NCBI RefSeq assembly: GCF_030846195.1
Contig: NZ_JAVCWH010000003.1
Span: 248,001 to 312,000 of the forward strand
DNA: 64,000 bases
From: Paracoccus yibinensis
Lineage (GTDB): Bacteria > Pseudomonadota > Alphaproteobacteria > Rhodobacterales > Rhodobacteraceae
Direction: 5' to 3'
Shown in pieces: positions 40,200 through 48,029 of the stretch. A program made the translations under genes and the position numbers. Positions within the stretch are counted from its first letter, which is position 1, and the number at the start of each line of letters is the position of its first letter. Under the pieces are notes generated by a model, which saw only the letters and a list, made by a program, of their open reading frames with translations, searched no databases and was not told the DNA's origin.

Positions 40200-41648
40200 T
40201 CAGGGGGTTGTGGGGGCATCCGTCGGCATGGCCGGGGTTTCCGTCGCACCTGCCGCCGGCGTGGGGCCGCTCTCGACCAGCCGGTTCTGGTCCCATTCGC
40301 CCGACGCGACTTCGCCGCTGGCATAGCGCATCACGCCCTGGCCTTGCCGCTTGCCCGCCACGAAGCTGCCCTCATAGCGGTCGCCGCTGGCATAGGTGGC
40401 GACGCCGGTGCCGTCGATCTCGCCCGCCTTCCAGCCGCCTTCATAGGTGAAGCCGTCCGGCGTCGTCAGCTTGCCCTGTCCCTCGCGCAAGCCATTCGCG
40501 AAGCCGCCGGTATAGACCGTGCCGTCGGGATAGGTGGCCTGGCCTTCGCCATGGCGCTGACCATCCGCCCAGGCGCCGTTATAGACATAGCCGTCGGGAT
40601 AGGTCATCCGGCCCAGTCCGTGATTCCGGGCATTTCTGAAGCCGCCTTCATAGACCATGCCATTGGCATAGGTGGCCTTGCCCTCGCCCTCGATCACGCC
40701 CGCGGCCCATTGGCCGGAATAGCTGGCCCCGTCGGGATAGGTGATGGTCCCGCTGCCGTGGGGCCGGTCGTCCTTCATGCCGCCGGTATAGACCGATCCG
40801 TCAGGATAGGTGATCTGGCCTTCGCCCTCCATCCGGCCTTCCACCCACGACCCCGTATAGACATAGCCGTCGGTGCCGGTGAAGGTGCCCTGGCCGTGGC
40901 GGCGGTCGGCCTTGAAGGCGCCGTCATAGACATCGCCGTTGGCATAGGTGGCGACACCCTGCCCTTCGCGCCTGCCGTTCAGCATCTGGCCCTCGTAGCG
41001 GTCGCCCGAGGACTGGACCAGGACGCCCGTGCCGGACATCTGCCCCGCCGACCAGACGCCGTCATAGACCAGCCCGTCGGCCATGGTCAGCTTGCCCTTG
41101 CCCGCGCGCTGCCCGGCCAGCATCCCGCCTTCATAGACCGCACCGTCGGGATAGGTGATCTTGCCCTGCCCTTCCTTGACGCCCGCGTTCCAGTCGCCTT
41201 CATAGCGATAGCCGTTGGGCTGGGTCAGCACGCCCTTGCCCTGGTGCAGGCCCTTGACGAAATCGCCGGTATAGACCGAGCCGTTGGCATAGCGCGCGAC
41301 GCCCTTGCCGGTGATCTCACCGGCCGACCAGTCGCCTTCATAGGTGCCGCCGTCGGCATAGGTGATCGTGCCGGTGCCGTTGGGCTTTCCTTCGGCGAAC
41401 TGGCCTTCATAGACCGATCCGTTCGGAAAGGTGGCGCGGCCCTGGCCCAAAATCTCGCCTTCGACCCAGTCGCCTTCATAGCGATAGCCGTTGGGCAGGG
41501 TATAGCTGCCCTGGCCGTGCTGGCGGCCGTTGCGGAAGGTGCCTTCATAGACGCCGCCGTCGTCATATTGCTTGGTCACGACCTGCGCATCCGCCGCCAT
41601 GGTCCCCGCCAGCAGCGCCACCATTGCCGCCCAACTTGCCGCCTTCAT
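40200..41648 (-). CDS. exported MORN repeat protein
   Basis: 482 residues from MKAASWAAMVALLAGTMAADAQ, a Sec signal peptide; the in-frame ATG at 41678 adds ten residues. From residue 34 to about 447 the protein consists of 18 uninterrupted 23-residue MORN units (YEGxxxxGxxxGxGxxxxxxGxx), followed by a short Thr/Pro/Ala-rich tail. MORN arrays bind lipids or proteins; in bacteria exported forms are poorly studied. It is a single gene between the uronate cluster and nadE, divergent from nadE. No enzymatic domain is seen. Confidence 0.88.
   Translation of the reverse strand: MKAASWAAMVALLAGTMAADAQVVTKQYDDGGVYEGTFRNGRQHGQGSYTLPNGYRYEGDWVEGEILGQGRATFPNGSVYEGQFAEGKPNGTGTITYADGGTYEGDWSAGEITGKGVARYANGSVYTGDFVKGLHQGKGVLTQPNGYRYEGDWNAGVKEGQGKITYPDGAVYEGGMLAGQRAGKGKLTMADGLVYDGVWSAGQMSGTGVLVQSSGDRYEGQMLNGRREGQGVATYANGDVYDGAFKADRRHGQGTFTGTDGYVYTGSWVEGRMEGEGQITYPDGSVYTGGMKDDRPHGSGTITYPDGASYSGQWAAGVIEGEGKATYANGMVYEGGFRNARNHGLGRMTYPDGYVYNGAWADGQRHGEGQATYPDGTVYTGGFANGLREGQGKLTTPDGFTYEGGWKAGEIDGTGVATYASGDRYEGSFVAGKRQGQGVMRYASGEVASGEWDQNRLVESGPTPAAGATETPAMPTDAPTTP
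40308..41549 (-). repeat. tandem array of 18 MORN repeats (69-bp units)
   Basis: Eighteen consecutive 69-bp units, counted from the translated sequence, each encoding Y-[ETDSN]-G at its start. The best conserved bases spell out YEGDW and TYPDG; the array is a candidate for copy-number variation between strains. Confidence 0.85.
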
Positions 41649-41767
41649 CGCCAGTCCGCCCTTCGTCCTTTGCCCCATGGTCTATCGCAGCGGAACCGGC
41701 TGCGCAAAGCCCGACTTTTCCTTATCCATGTCATCGCCTATCACGGCATCGAGAGAACAGGGGCTGC

Positions 41768-43429
41768 ATGATGACCAACCGTTTCCGCCTGACCATCGGC
41801 CAGTTGAACGCCACGGTGGGCGACCTGCAAGGCAACGCAGACAAGGCCCGCGAGGCGTGGGAGGCCGCGAAGGCCGCCGGCGCCGACATGCTGGCCCTGC
41901 CCGAGATGTTCATCACCGGATACCAGACGCAGGATCTGGTGCTGAAACCCGCCTTCTGCCGCCAGGCCGAGGAGGAGATCCTGGAACTTGCGGCCCTTTG
42001 CACCGGCGGCCCGGCCCTGGGGATCGGCGGGCCATGGCGCGATGGCGAAAAGCTGTATAACGCGTTCTGGGTCTTCAAGGACGGCGAAATGATCGCCCGC
42101 GTGCTGAAGCACCGGCTGCCCCACAAGCAGTTGTTCGACGAATGGCGGCTGTTCAACAGCGGCCCGATCAGCGGTCCCTATCCCGTCGCGGGCGCGCGGA
42201 TCGGATCGCCCATCTGCGAGGACAGCTGGTCCCCCGACGTGGCCGAGACGCTGGCCGAAACCGGGGCCGAGATCCTGATCGTGCTCAACGGGTCGCCCTA
42301 TCACAGGAACAAGCTGGACCTGCGCATGGGCCACATGGTCGCCCGCGTGGTCGAAACCGGGCTTCCGCTCGTCTATGTCAACATGGCCGGCGGACAGGAC
42401 GACCAGGTTTACGATGGGGCAAGCTTCGTGCTGAACCCCGGCGGACACAAGGTCGTGCAGCTGCCGCCCTTCCAGGAAATGCTGGCCCATGTCGATTTCA
42501 CCCTGACCGACGACGGCTGGCGTGCCGAGCCGGGGCTGATGGTGCCCCAGCCCGACGAATGGGAACAGGATTACCAGGCCATGATGCTGGGCCTGCGCGA
42601 TTATCTGCGCAAGTCCGGGTTTTCCAAGGTCGTGCTGGGCATGTCGGGCGGCATCGATTCCGCGCTTGTGGCGACGATCGCCGCGGATGCCATCGGGCCG
42701 CAGAACGTACATTGCGTGATGCTGCCCAGCGAATACACGTCCCAGACAAGCCTGGACGACGCGGCCGACTGCGCGGGCCGGCTGGGCGCGCGGCTGGATA
42801 CGGTGCGCATCGACGGGGCGCGCGACGCCGTGGCGGATGCCCTTGCGGATCTGATGAAAGGCACCGAGCCCGACATCACCGAGGAAAACATCCAGTCCCG
42901 CCTGCGCGGCCTGATGCTGATGGCGATTTCCAACAAGTTCAACGAAATGCTTCTGACCACCGGCAACAAGTCCGAAGTCGGCGTGGGCTATGCCACGATC
43001 TATGGCGACATGGCGGGCGGATACAACCCGATCAAGGATCTGTACAAGACGCGGGTGTTCGAAACCTGCCGCTGGCGCAACGCCAATCACCGCGACTGGA
43101 TGATGGGCCCGCCGGGCGAGGTGATCCCGCCCCGGATCATCACCAAGCCCCCTTCGGCGGAACTGCGCCCCGATCAGGTGGACCAGGACTCCCTGCCCCC
43201 CTATGACATCCTGGACGCGATCCTGGACGGGCTTGTCGAACAGGATCTGTCGCTGCGCGATCTGGTGGACCAGGGCTTTGACGCCGATACCGTCCGAAAA
43301 GTGGAAAGGCTGCTTTATGGCAGCGAATGGAAACGGTATCAGGCGGCCCCCGGACCCCGGATCTCGACCAAGGCGTTCTGGCTGGACCGCCGCTATCCCC
43401 TGGTGAACCGCTGGCGGGACCGGCTGTAG
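41768..43429 (+). CDS. nadE: glutamine-dependent NAD+ synthetase
   Basis: Last step of NAD synthesis: amidation of deamido-NAD+ with ATP. 553 residues in two domains. The N-terminal nitrilase-type glutaminase has the Glu-Lys-Cys triad in LPEMFITGY, LKHRLPHKQLFDEWRLF and GSPICEDSWSP. The C-terminal synthetase has the PP-loop GMSGGIDSALVATIA and TGNKSEVGVGYATIYGDMAG. Two consecutive ATG codons open the frame. It is a single gene, ended by a hairpin. Confidence 0.97.
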   Translation: MMTNRFRLTIGQLNATVGDLQGNADKAREAWEAAKAAGADMLALPEMFITGYQTQDLVLKPAFCRQAEEEILELAALCTGGPALGIGGPWRDGEKLYNAFWVFKDGEMIARVLKHRLPHKQLFDEWRLFNSGPISGPYPVAGARIGSPICEDSWSPDVAETLAETGAEILIVLNGSPYHRNKLDLRMGHMVARVVETGLPLVYVNMAGGQDDQVYDGASFVLNPGGHKVVQLPPFQEMLAHVDFTLTDDGWRAEPGLMVPQPDEWEQDYQAMMLGLRDYLRKSGFSKVVLGMSGGIDSALVATIAADAIGPQNVHCVMLPSEYTSQTSLDDAADCAGRLGARLDTVRIDGARDAVADALADLMKGTEPDITEENIQSRLRGLMLMAISNKFNEMLLTTGNKSEVGVGYATIYGDMAGGYNPIKDLYKTRVFETCRWRNANHRDWMMGPPGEVIPPRIITKPPSAELRPDQVDQDSLPPYDILDAILDGLVEQDLSLRDLVDQGFDADTVRKVERLLYGSEWKRYQAAPGPRISTKAFWLDRRYPLVNRWRDRL

Positions 43430-43446
43430 GCGGGCGCAAGCCCGCC
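43429..43446. terminator. hairpin between convergent nadE and LLM oxidoreductase
   Basis: Perfect stem GGCGGGC-GCAA-GCCCGCC starting on the nadE stop codon. GNRA-type loop, no long T-run. Likely the shared terminator of both genes. Confidence 0.6.
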
Positions 43447-43461
43447 TTCCCGCGCCGGTCC

Positions 43462-44421
43462 CTATCCGACCCCGCCCAGCAATTCGCGCGCGGCCATGTC
43501 GATGAAGGCCTGCTGGTTGCGCCCGACATTGTGGACGAAGATCGTATCCACGCCCAGTTCGGCGATGGCCTGCAGATCGGCGCGGTGCAGCCCCGGATCG
43601 GCCGAGACGCGAACCGACCGGCCAATGTGGTCCGGTCCGACGAACTGGCCCAGCAGGTCGAAATCCGATGGACGCCGGACATCCCAGTTGATCTCTCCGC
43701 CGATCGCCACGGGTGCCCATTGATCCAACGCGTTGGCCATGGCGCGACCTTCGGTATCCGCCCAGGATATCGTCTGCTGGACATGGACGGGCTTGCCCTC
43801 GCCTCCGCCCTCGCGGAAGGCGGCGAGGACGCGGGCGACATTGGCCGGATCGCCGCCCAGGGTCAGCAGCCCCTCGGCCCAGCCGCCCAGCCAGCGCGCC
43901 GTGTCCTCGGTCGCGGCGGCACCGAACAGGGGCGGCGGCGTGTCGGGCAGCGACCACAGGCGTGCCTCGATGGCGGTCACGCGTCCGCGATGCGTGACGG
44001 TCTCGCCGCGCAGCAGGGCGTGCATCACGTCAAAGCATTCCCGCAGCCGTGCATTCCGTTCCGGCTTGTCGGGCCAGGCCACCCCCGTCATCGCCTCGTT
44101 CAGCGCCTCTCCGGTGCCAAGGGCCACCCAGAAGCGGCCGGGAAACATCTGCGCCAGCGTGGCCGCCGCCTGGGCCATCACCGCCGGGTGATAGCGGTAT
44201 CCCGGTGCGGCGATATTGCCGAAGGGCACCGTGGTCGTGGCCATCGCCGCGCCCAGCCAGGTCCAGGCATGGCCGGAATGGCCCTGACGCGTGCTCCAGG
44301 GCTGGATATGATCGGAACACTTGATGGCCGCGAAGCCCGCAGCCTCGGCACGGCGTGCCAGATCACACAGGGTCCGCGGGTCGTATTGCTCGTGCGAGGC
44401 GTGATATCCGATGCGTGCCAT
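43462..44421 (-). CDS. LLM class flavin-dependent oxidoreductase (TIGR03885-like)
   Basis: 319 residues with the luciferase-like TIM barrel: MARIGYHASHEQYDPRTL, GFAAIKCSDHIQPWS, and PGRFWVALGTGEALNEAM. It resembles the group annotated as probable non-F420 flavinoid oxidoreductase. The substrate is unknown. In other alphaproteobacteria such genes, as I recall, often adjoin a GH13 amylase-family gene; here only a fragment of one remains directly upstream, on the opposite strand. Confidence 0.85.
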   Translation of the reverse strand: MARIGYHASHEQYDPRTLCDLARRAEAAGFAAIKCSDHIQPWSTRQGHSGHAWTWLGAAMATTTVPFGNIAAPGYRYHPAVMAQAAATLAQMFPGRFWVALGTGEALNEAMTGVAWPDKPERNARLRECFDVMHALLRGETVTHRGRVTAIEARLWSLPDTPPPLFGAAATEDTARWLGGWAEGLLTLGGDPANVARVLAAFREGGGEGKPVHVQQTISWADTEGRAMANALDQWAPVAIGGEINWDVRRPSDFDLLGQFVGPDHIGRSVRVSADPGLHRADLQAIAELGVDTIFVHNVGRNQQAFIDMAARELLGGVG

Positions 44422-44470
44422 GACCGTGCCCTTCCTCCAATCCTGCGGGAAGCCCCTGACCCTGCGGGAA

Positions 44471-44485
44471 GTTCCCTGGGGGAAC
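44471..44485. promoter_or_regulatory. palindrome GTTCCC-TGG-GGGAAC in divergent promoter region
   Basis: Perfect six-base arms 50 bp upstream of the LLM oxidoreductase start. It places two outward-facing GGAAC elements, like the -35 of EcfG promoters, but neither has a proper GTT 16-17 bp downstream. It may instead be a regulator site. An 11-bp direct repeat CCTGCGGGAAG lies just left of it (44442 and 44461). Confidence 0.35.
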
Positions 44486-44536
44486 AATCCGTCGGCCATG
44501 ATGCTTGCGCTGTGGCATGGATCACCGGACGGCGAC

Positions 44537-44713
44537 ATGGCGGAACTGGACGAATGGTGGAAGAACGCCGTCATCCATGGCGTCGATGTCGAACGGCTCT
44601 GCGACAGCGACGGCGACGGGGTCGGCAATTTCGCCGGGCATTGCGCCGTGGCCTTGCACCCCTGTGGTCGAAATGGGCACGCTGACCGCGTTGCCCCCGT
44701 GCATGACAAATGA
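44537..44713 (+). pseudogene. N-terminal fragment of a GH13 alpha-amylase family gene
   Basis: A 58-codon frame whose first 34 residues contain EWWKNAVIHGVDVERLCDSD and GDGVGNFAG, closely like the N-terminus of GH13 enzymes (WWKNAVIYxxDVExFxDSDGDGVGDFxG). The match ends abruptly; the rest (HPCGRNGHADRVAPVHDK) is unrelated and stops just before the alcohol dehydrogenase. The remaining roughly 500 residues of a GH13 enzyme are missing, so this is the scar of a deleted gene. It fills most of the 303-bp gap between its neighbours. Confidence 0.7.
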
Positions 44714-44724
44714 AAGGACATCCC

Positions 44725-45771
44725 ATGACCATTCGTGCCGTTGGCGCTCCTGCCGCCGATCAGCCCCTGCGCCCCATGGACATCACCCGGCGCGATACCG
44801 GTCCGCATGACGTTCGCATCCAGATCGTCTATTGCGGCATCTGCCATTCCGACCTGCACCAGGTGCGCAGCGAATGGGCCGGCACGCTTTATCCCTGCGT
44901 TCCGGGGCACGAGATCGTGGGCCGCGTGACCGAGGTGGGCGCCCATGTCACCAGCCACAAGCCGGGCGATCTGGTGGGGGTCGGCTGCATCGTGGACAGT
45001 TGCCAGCATTGCGCCGAATGCGAGGAAGGGCTGGAAAACTACTGCGACGGCATGGTCGGCACCTATAACGGCCCGACCGCGGATGCCCCGGGCCATACGC
45101 TGGGCGGCTATTCCCAGGCCATCGTGGTCCATGAACGTTATGTCCTGCGGATCACCCACCCCGAGGATCAGCTGGCCGCCGTCGCCCCGCTGCTGTGCGC
45201 GGGGATCACCACCTATTCACCGCTGCGCCACTGGGGCGCGGGACCGGGCAAGAAGGTGGGGGTGGTGGGCATCGGCGGCCTGGGCCACATGGGGGTGAAG
45301 CTGGCCCATGCCATGGGCGCGCATGTGGTGGCCTTCACCACCTCGCCCGACAAGGTGGACGCGGCCAGGGCACTTGGCGCCCATGAGGTCGTCGTGTCCC
45401 GCAACGCCGAGGAAATGGCGGCCCATTCCCAAAGCTTCGACTTCATCCTGAACACCGTCGCCGCCCCGCATGACCTTGACGCCTTCCTGGCGCTGCTGAA
45501 GCGCGATGGGACCATGACGCTGGTGGGGGCGCCCGCGACCCCCCATCCGTCGCCCAATGTCTTCAACCTGATCATGCGCCGCCGCAGCCTGGCCGGATCG
45601 CTGATCGGCGGCATCCCGGAAACCCAGGAAATGCTGGATTTCTGCGCCCGGCACGGGATCACCGCAGATATCGAGATGATCCGCGCCGATCAGATCGAGG
45701 ACGCCTATGAACGGATGCTGACGGGCGATGTCAAATACCGCTTTGTCATGGACATCGCCACGATGGCCTGA
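44725..45771 (+). CDS. NAD(P)-dependent zinc alcohol dehydrogenase
   Basis: 348 residues from MTIRAVGAPAA, after AAAGGA. Medium-chain dehydrogenase of the cinnamyl-alcohol / YahK-like group. Catalytic zinc site CGICHSDLHQ and GHEIVGRV; structural zinc cysteines in DSCQHCAECEEGLENYC; Rossmann motif GVVGIGGLGHMGVKLA. It probably reduces aldehydes with NADPH. The gene follows the GH13 remnant and ends at a hairpin shared with the converging dehydrogenase gene. Confidence 0.93.
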   Translation: MTIRAVGAPAADQPLRPMDITRRDTGPHDVRIQIVYCGICHSDLHQVRSEWAGTLYPCVPGHEIVGRVTEVGAHVTSHKPGDLVGVGCIVDSCQHCAECEEGLENYCDGMVGTYNGPTADAPGHTLGGYSQAIVVHERYVLRITHPEDQLAAVAPLLCAGITTYSPLRHWGAGPGKKVGVVGIGGLGHMGVKLAHAMGAHVVAFTTSPDKVDAARALGAHEVVVSRNAEEMAAHSQSFDFILNTVAAPHDLDAFLALLKRDGTMTLVGAPATPHPSPNVFNLIMRRRSLAGSLIGGIPETQEMLDFCARHGITADIEMIRADQIEDAYERMLTGDVKYRFVMDIATMA

Positions 45772-45779
45772 ACCACGCA

Positions 45780-45811
45780 CCTGACGGTCGGGGAAACCTC
45801 CGGCTGTCAGG
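45780..45811. terminator. hairpin between convergent alcohol dehydrogenase and Gfo/Idh/MocA genes
   Basis: Imperfect stem: CCTGAC at 45780-45785 pairs with GTCAGG at 45806-45811, extended inward by GTCGG/CCGGC. It overlaps the stop of the Gfo/Idh gene. No T-run, moderate support. Confidence 0.5.
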
Positions 45812-46979
45812 CATAATCCACCCAGACGCCGCCCGCGTCTGCGGACCGGACGCAATGTTCCACCCAGCGCACGCCCTCGACCCCGGCCTCGACGCCGGGA
45901 TAGCGCAGGTGGGACACGCGCGACGGATCGCCCTCCTCATGCGCCTCGATCGCCTGGGCGAAGCGCGAATGCAGGTTCGCCCAGGCCTCGAACAACCCTT
46001 CAGGGTGGCCCGCGCCGATGCGGTCGTCCATCACGGATTGCGGATGAAGATAGGGCATCCCGCGGTCCAGAAGGCGCGCGGGTTCGCCCTGGATTTCAAG
46101 CCGCAATTGGTTGGGGTGTTCGTCCCACCATTCGACGGACCCCCTGGACCCGGTCACCCGCACCTTCTGGCCGTGCATGGACCCTGCATTGACGGCGGAT
46201 GTCCACAGCGTCCCCACCGCGCCCCCCTCATATTCCATCAGCACCGTCGCGTTGTCTTCCAGCGGCGCGCGCGAGGCGACAAAGCTTTGCCGCGAACACA
46301 GCAGCCGCCTGATCCGCAGATCGGGGCAGATCACCTGCGCGATATACAGGGGATGGGTGGCCAGATCCCCCAGGACATAGCTGGGACCGGCAAAGGCCGG
46401 ATCGACGCGCCAGCGGGCCGCGGGGCTGTCCAGTTCCACCGGGGCGCTGTGAAAGCCATGCGCGAACTGCATTGTGACGATGCGGATCTCGCCCAGGGTG
46501 CCGTCTGCCACAAGGCGGGCGGCTTCCTCGATCATCTGATGGCCGGAATAGCCATAGGTGACGCCGACGATCAGGCCGCGTTCCCGGGCAATGGCTTGCA
46601 GGTCAAGCGCCTCGGCGGTGGTGAAGGTCAGGGGCTTTTCGCAGATGACATGGATGCCCGCCAGCAGCGCCGCCTTGGTGATCGGGTAATGGGTGTTGTT
46701 CGGGGTGGCGATCGTCACGCAGCGGATACCGTCGGGACGCGCGGATTCAGCGGCGAACATCGCCTGGTAATCGGCATAGCAGCGATCGGGCTCCAGCCCC
46801 AGTTCCGCCCCGAAGGCCCGGCCCCGGTCGGGATCCAGGTCGAAGGCCCCGGCCAGCAGACGGAAATACCCGTCGCGCATCGCGGCGGATCGGTGGACAT
46901 AGCCGATCTGGCTGCCCCTGCCGCCGCCCACCATCCCCCAGCGGATTGCGTTTTTCGTCAGGCGGGTGCCGTCGATCAT
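45807..46979 (-). CDS. Gfo/Idh/MocA family oxidoreductase
   Basis: 390 residues. Rossmann motif IRWGMVGGGRGSQIGYVHRS, then the family CEKPLTF block and a C-terminal alpha/beta domain with GDLATHPLYIAQVI. It resembles the inositol- or sugar-oxidising dehydrogenases, perhaps the group holding scyllo-inositol dehydrogenases, but the substrate is not shown by sequence. ATG at 46979 overlaps the stop of the IolE-like gene. Together they form a two-gene operon divergent from a LacI-type regulator. Confidence 0.9.
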   Translation of the reverse strand: MIDGTRLTKNAIRWGMVGGGRGSQIGYVHRSAAMRDGYFRLLAGAFDLDPDRGRAFGAELGLEPDRCYADYQAMFAAESARPDGIRCVTIATPNNTHYPITKAALLAGIHVICEKPLTFTTAEALDLQAIARERGLIVGVTYGYSGHQMIEEAARLVADGTLGEIRIVTMQFAHGFHSAPVELDSPAARWRVDPAFAGPSYVLGDLATHPLYIAQVICPDLRIRRLLCSRQSFVASRAPLEDNATVLMEYEGGAVGTLWTSAVNAGSMHGQKVRVTGSRGSVEWWDEHPNQLRLEIQGEPARLLDRGMPYLHPQSVMDDRIGAGHPEGLFEAWANLHSRFAQAIEAHEEGDPSRVSHLRYPGVEAGVEGVRWVEHCVRSADAGGVWVDYA

Positions 46980-47923
46980 CGGGTCGTCTCCTTCGCTCGG
47001 GCAAAGCCCACGGTTTCCAGATAGCGGCGGGATCTCGCGACATCGGCCAGCGACCCGCCCGCATTGCGGGGATCGCGTTCCTGTTCGACGGTGATGAAAC
47101 CGGCATAGCCGCGCCGTTCCAGCAGCGACAGGATCGCGGGATAGTCGATGCAGCCGTCGCCGATGGGACACATCACGCCCATCGCGCAGGCGTCGAAGAA
47201 ACGGATGCGGCGGGTCATCACATCCGCGAACTTGGCGGCGTCGATGTCCTTGAAGTGGAGGTAATCCAGCCGGTCCCAGTACCGGTCCAGCACCGCAACG
47301 GGATCCATCCCGGCATAGGCGATGTGGCCGGTGTCCAGGCACAGCCCCGCCTCGGACGCGGGGATGTCGCGGGTGATGCGGTCGATCTCGTCCGCGAACT
47401 CGACATGACCGCCCGCATGGGGGTGGATCACGGCGCGGACGCCGTATTCGTCCCGCGCGATCCGGGCGATGGCGCGGATGTTGGCGACCATGCCCGCCCA
47501 GGCGGCGTCGTCCAGCCGCATTGCGCGGTCGGAATGGCCCGCGGCGTAATCGCGCGCCTCGTGCCCCCAGTCCATCACCGTCAGATAGGGCGCGGCGAAA
47601 CGCTGGCCGGGCGACAAGGGGGGCTTCGGCAGCGCCGTGATCACCGCGCAGATCCGGCGGGCCTGGCGTTCCAGCGCCTCGCGGTTCGCGGGATCCACGA
47701 GATTGTCGAAGATCGTGCCCGCCACGACGTAAAGGCCATGCTGTCGCAAGGCGTCCGATACCGTTTCCGAATCCAGCGGCATGTATCCGTATGGCCCCAG
47801 TTCCAGCCCGCCGTAACCCGCCGCCGCAGCTTCCCTCAGCACCAGCCGCCAATCGGGCAGGTTCGGGTTCGAGACATCGTCCACGCCCCAGCAACAGGGC
47901 GCCGTCGTGATGGTGATGGTCAT
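46976..47923 (-). CDS. sugar phosphate isomerase/epimerase, IolE-like TIM barrel
   Basis: 315 residues of the xylose-isomerase-like barrel (AP endonuclease 2 family). Opening TAPCCWGVDDVSNPNLPDW, metal-site segments VIHPHAGGHVEFADEI, LCLDTGHIAYAG, DYLHFKDID and ITVEQERDPR. Related to inosose dehydratase IolE but distinct from the clear iolE at 61602. It may act on the ketone made by the adjacent dehydrogenase. It heads the two-gene operon; a palindrome lies 59 bp upstream. Confidence 0.87.
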   Translation of the reverse strand: MTITITTAPCCWGVDDVSNPNLPDWRLVLREAAAAGYGGLELGPYGYMPLDSETVSDALRQHGLYVVAGTIFDNLVDPANREALERQARRICAVITALPKPPLSPGQRFAAPYLTVMDWGHEARDYAAGHSDRAMRLDDAAWAGMVANIRAIARIARDEYGVRAVIHPHAGGHVEFADEIDRITRDIPASEAGLCLDTGHIAYAGMDPVAVLDRYWDRLDYLHFKDIDAAKFADVMTRRIRFFDACAMGVMCPIGDGCIDYPAILSLLERRGYAGFITVEQERDPRNAGGSLADVARSRRYLETVGFARAKETTR

Positions 47924-47981
47924 GGGCTTCCTCCGGTCCAGGCAGGATTATCCGGCAAGCGGCAGGGTGCGAAGAAGGGAC

Positions 47982-47999
47982 TTGAAGGGATCCCCTCAA
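47982..47999. promoter_or_regulatory. candidate LacI operator (TTGAAGGGATCCCCTCAA)
   Basis: An 18-bp palindrome with one mismatched pair, centred on GGGATCCC, between the divergent LacI gene (31 bp away) and the IolE-like/dehydrogenase operon (59 bp away). Size and even symmetry fit a LacI-family dimer site. Confidence 0.7.
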
Positions 48000-48029
48000 C
48001 TGGCCACTGTCCCGCGCAAAGGGGGGGCC

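Noticed and set aside
40308-41549. Regular 69-bp repeats considered as a non-coding satellite
   Set aside because: They are in-frame MORN codons within an open gene with a signal peptide.
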